In this document: positions 5,443 to 5,538 of the stretch, piece after piece
Layout: each line of letters begins with the position of its first letter
Numbering within the stretch: the stretch's first letter is position 1
Assembly: GCA_030614945.1 (NCBI GenBank)
Contig: JAUXAH010000144.1
Span: forward strand, 1 to 5,538
From: Phycisphaerae bacterium
GTDB taxonomy: Bacteria > Planctomycetota > Phycisphaerae > Sedimentisphaerales > SG8-4
Length of the DNA stretch: 5,538 nt
Direction: 5' to 3'
The notes under the pieces: generated by a model
Databases searched by the model: none
What the model saw: only the letters and a program-made list of their open reading frames with translations
What the model was told of the DNA's origin: nothing
Translations under genes and position numbers: made by a program

Positions 5443-5538
5443 CAGTTGATGATATTATCTGGACGGGACCACAGCCGCCGTTAAAAGAAAAATGCCAAAA
5501 GGTCGGCATTTCCGAAACTGCTTCGCTTGACCAACTGC
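5358..5538 (+). pseudogene. Fragment of aminopeptidase P/Xaa-Pro peptidase N-terminal (creatinase-like) domain, runs off right edge
   Basis: In the third forward frame relative to position 1 of the upstream gene's codons, the sequence is open from 5358 (after TAA 5355-5357) to the window end. From about 5379 it reads PFLAAVIDIDQGKEVVFGDD, then LTVDDIIWTGPQPPLKEK and a final SLDQL. This pattern (VIDID..GKE..FGDD, then DDIIWTGPQP) is the middle of the N-terminal domain of M24-family Xaa-Pro aminopeptidases as I remember it. The family's first part, with the start codon, is absent, and the frame directly follows the truncated cyclodeaminase-like gene without any start or ribosome binding site. 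The catalytic M24 domain would lie beyond the window. It may be a real gene remnant after a deletion or the product of a misassembly. Confidence 0.7.

Overview
The window has about 50% G+C and carries signs of a free-living bacterium with an ECF-sigma/zinc-finger anti-sigma pair and secreted GH2 glycosidases. The style of the proteins (a DUF4139 domain on an anti-sigma factor, and a GH2 enzyme with the DQGFYPDGIW and RLHQK motifs) suggests Planctomycetota, perhaps Phycisphaerae. That placement is an inference from protein style, with no marker gene behind it.

Layout. (1) Positions 1-1805, minus strand: a two-gene operon with an ECF sigma-70 factor (1805-1206) overlapping by four bases (ATGA) a membrane anti-sigma factor (1209 to beyond the left edge). 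The anti-sigma factor has an N-terminal HxxxCxxC zinc finger, one membrane segment, a Gly/Tyr-rich linker and an extracytoplasmic DUF4139-like domain. It has no stop codon inside the window. A candidate ECF-type promoter lies just upstream of the sigma gene. (2) Positions 1806-2259: divergent intergenic region with candidate promoters for both sides and weak hairpins. (3) Positions 2260-4143, plus strand: a complete, secreted, three-domain GH2 glycosidase with both catalytic glutamates. It lacks the N-x-K signature of beta-glucuronidases. (4) Positions 4238-4311, minus strand: tRNA-Arg(UCU) with a near-consensus promoter. (5) Positions 4384-4735, minus strand: a compact apparent transcription unit made of a promoter, a strong Shine-Dalgarno sequence, a 35-codon ORF with a second open frame continuing after it, and a hairpin/T-tract terminator. 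(6) Positions 4831-5538, plus strand: the N-terminal part of an ornithine cyclodeaminase/mu-crystallin family protein, joined out of frame near 5358-5380 to the middle of an aminopeptidase P-type N-terminal domain that runs off the right edge.

The clearest functional unit is the sigma/anti-sigma operon: the DUF4139 region outside the membrane probably controls release of the sigma factor. The GH2 gene looks like a stand-alone carbohydrate-degradation gene divergent from it. The right end is either a deletion between two neighbouring amino-acid/peptide metabolism genes or an assembly chimera. No mobile element, CRISPR array or rRNA was seen.
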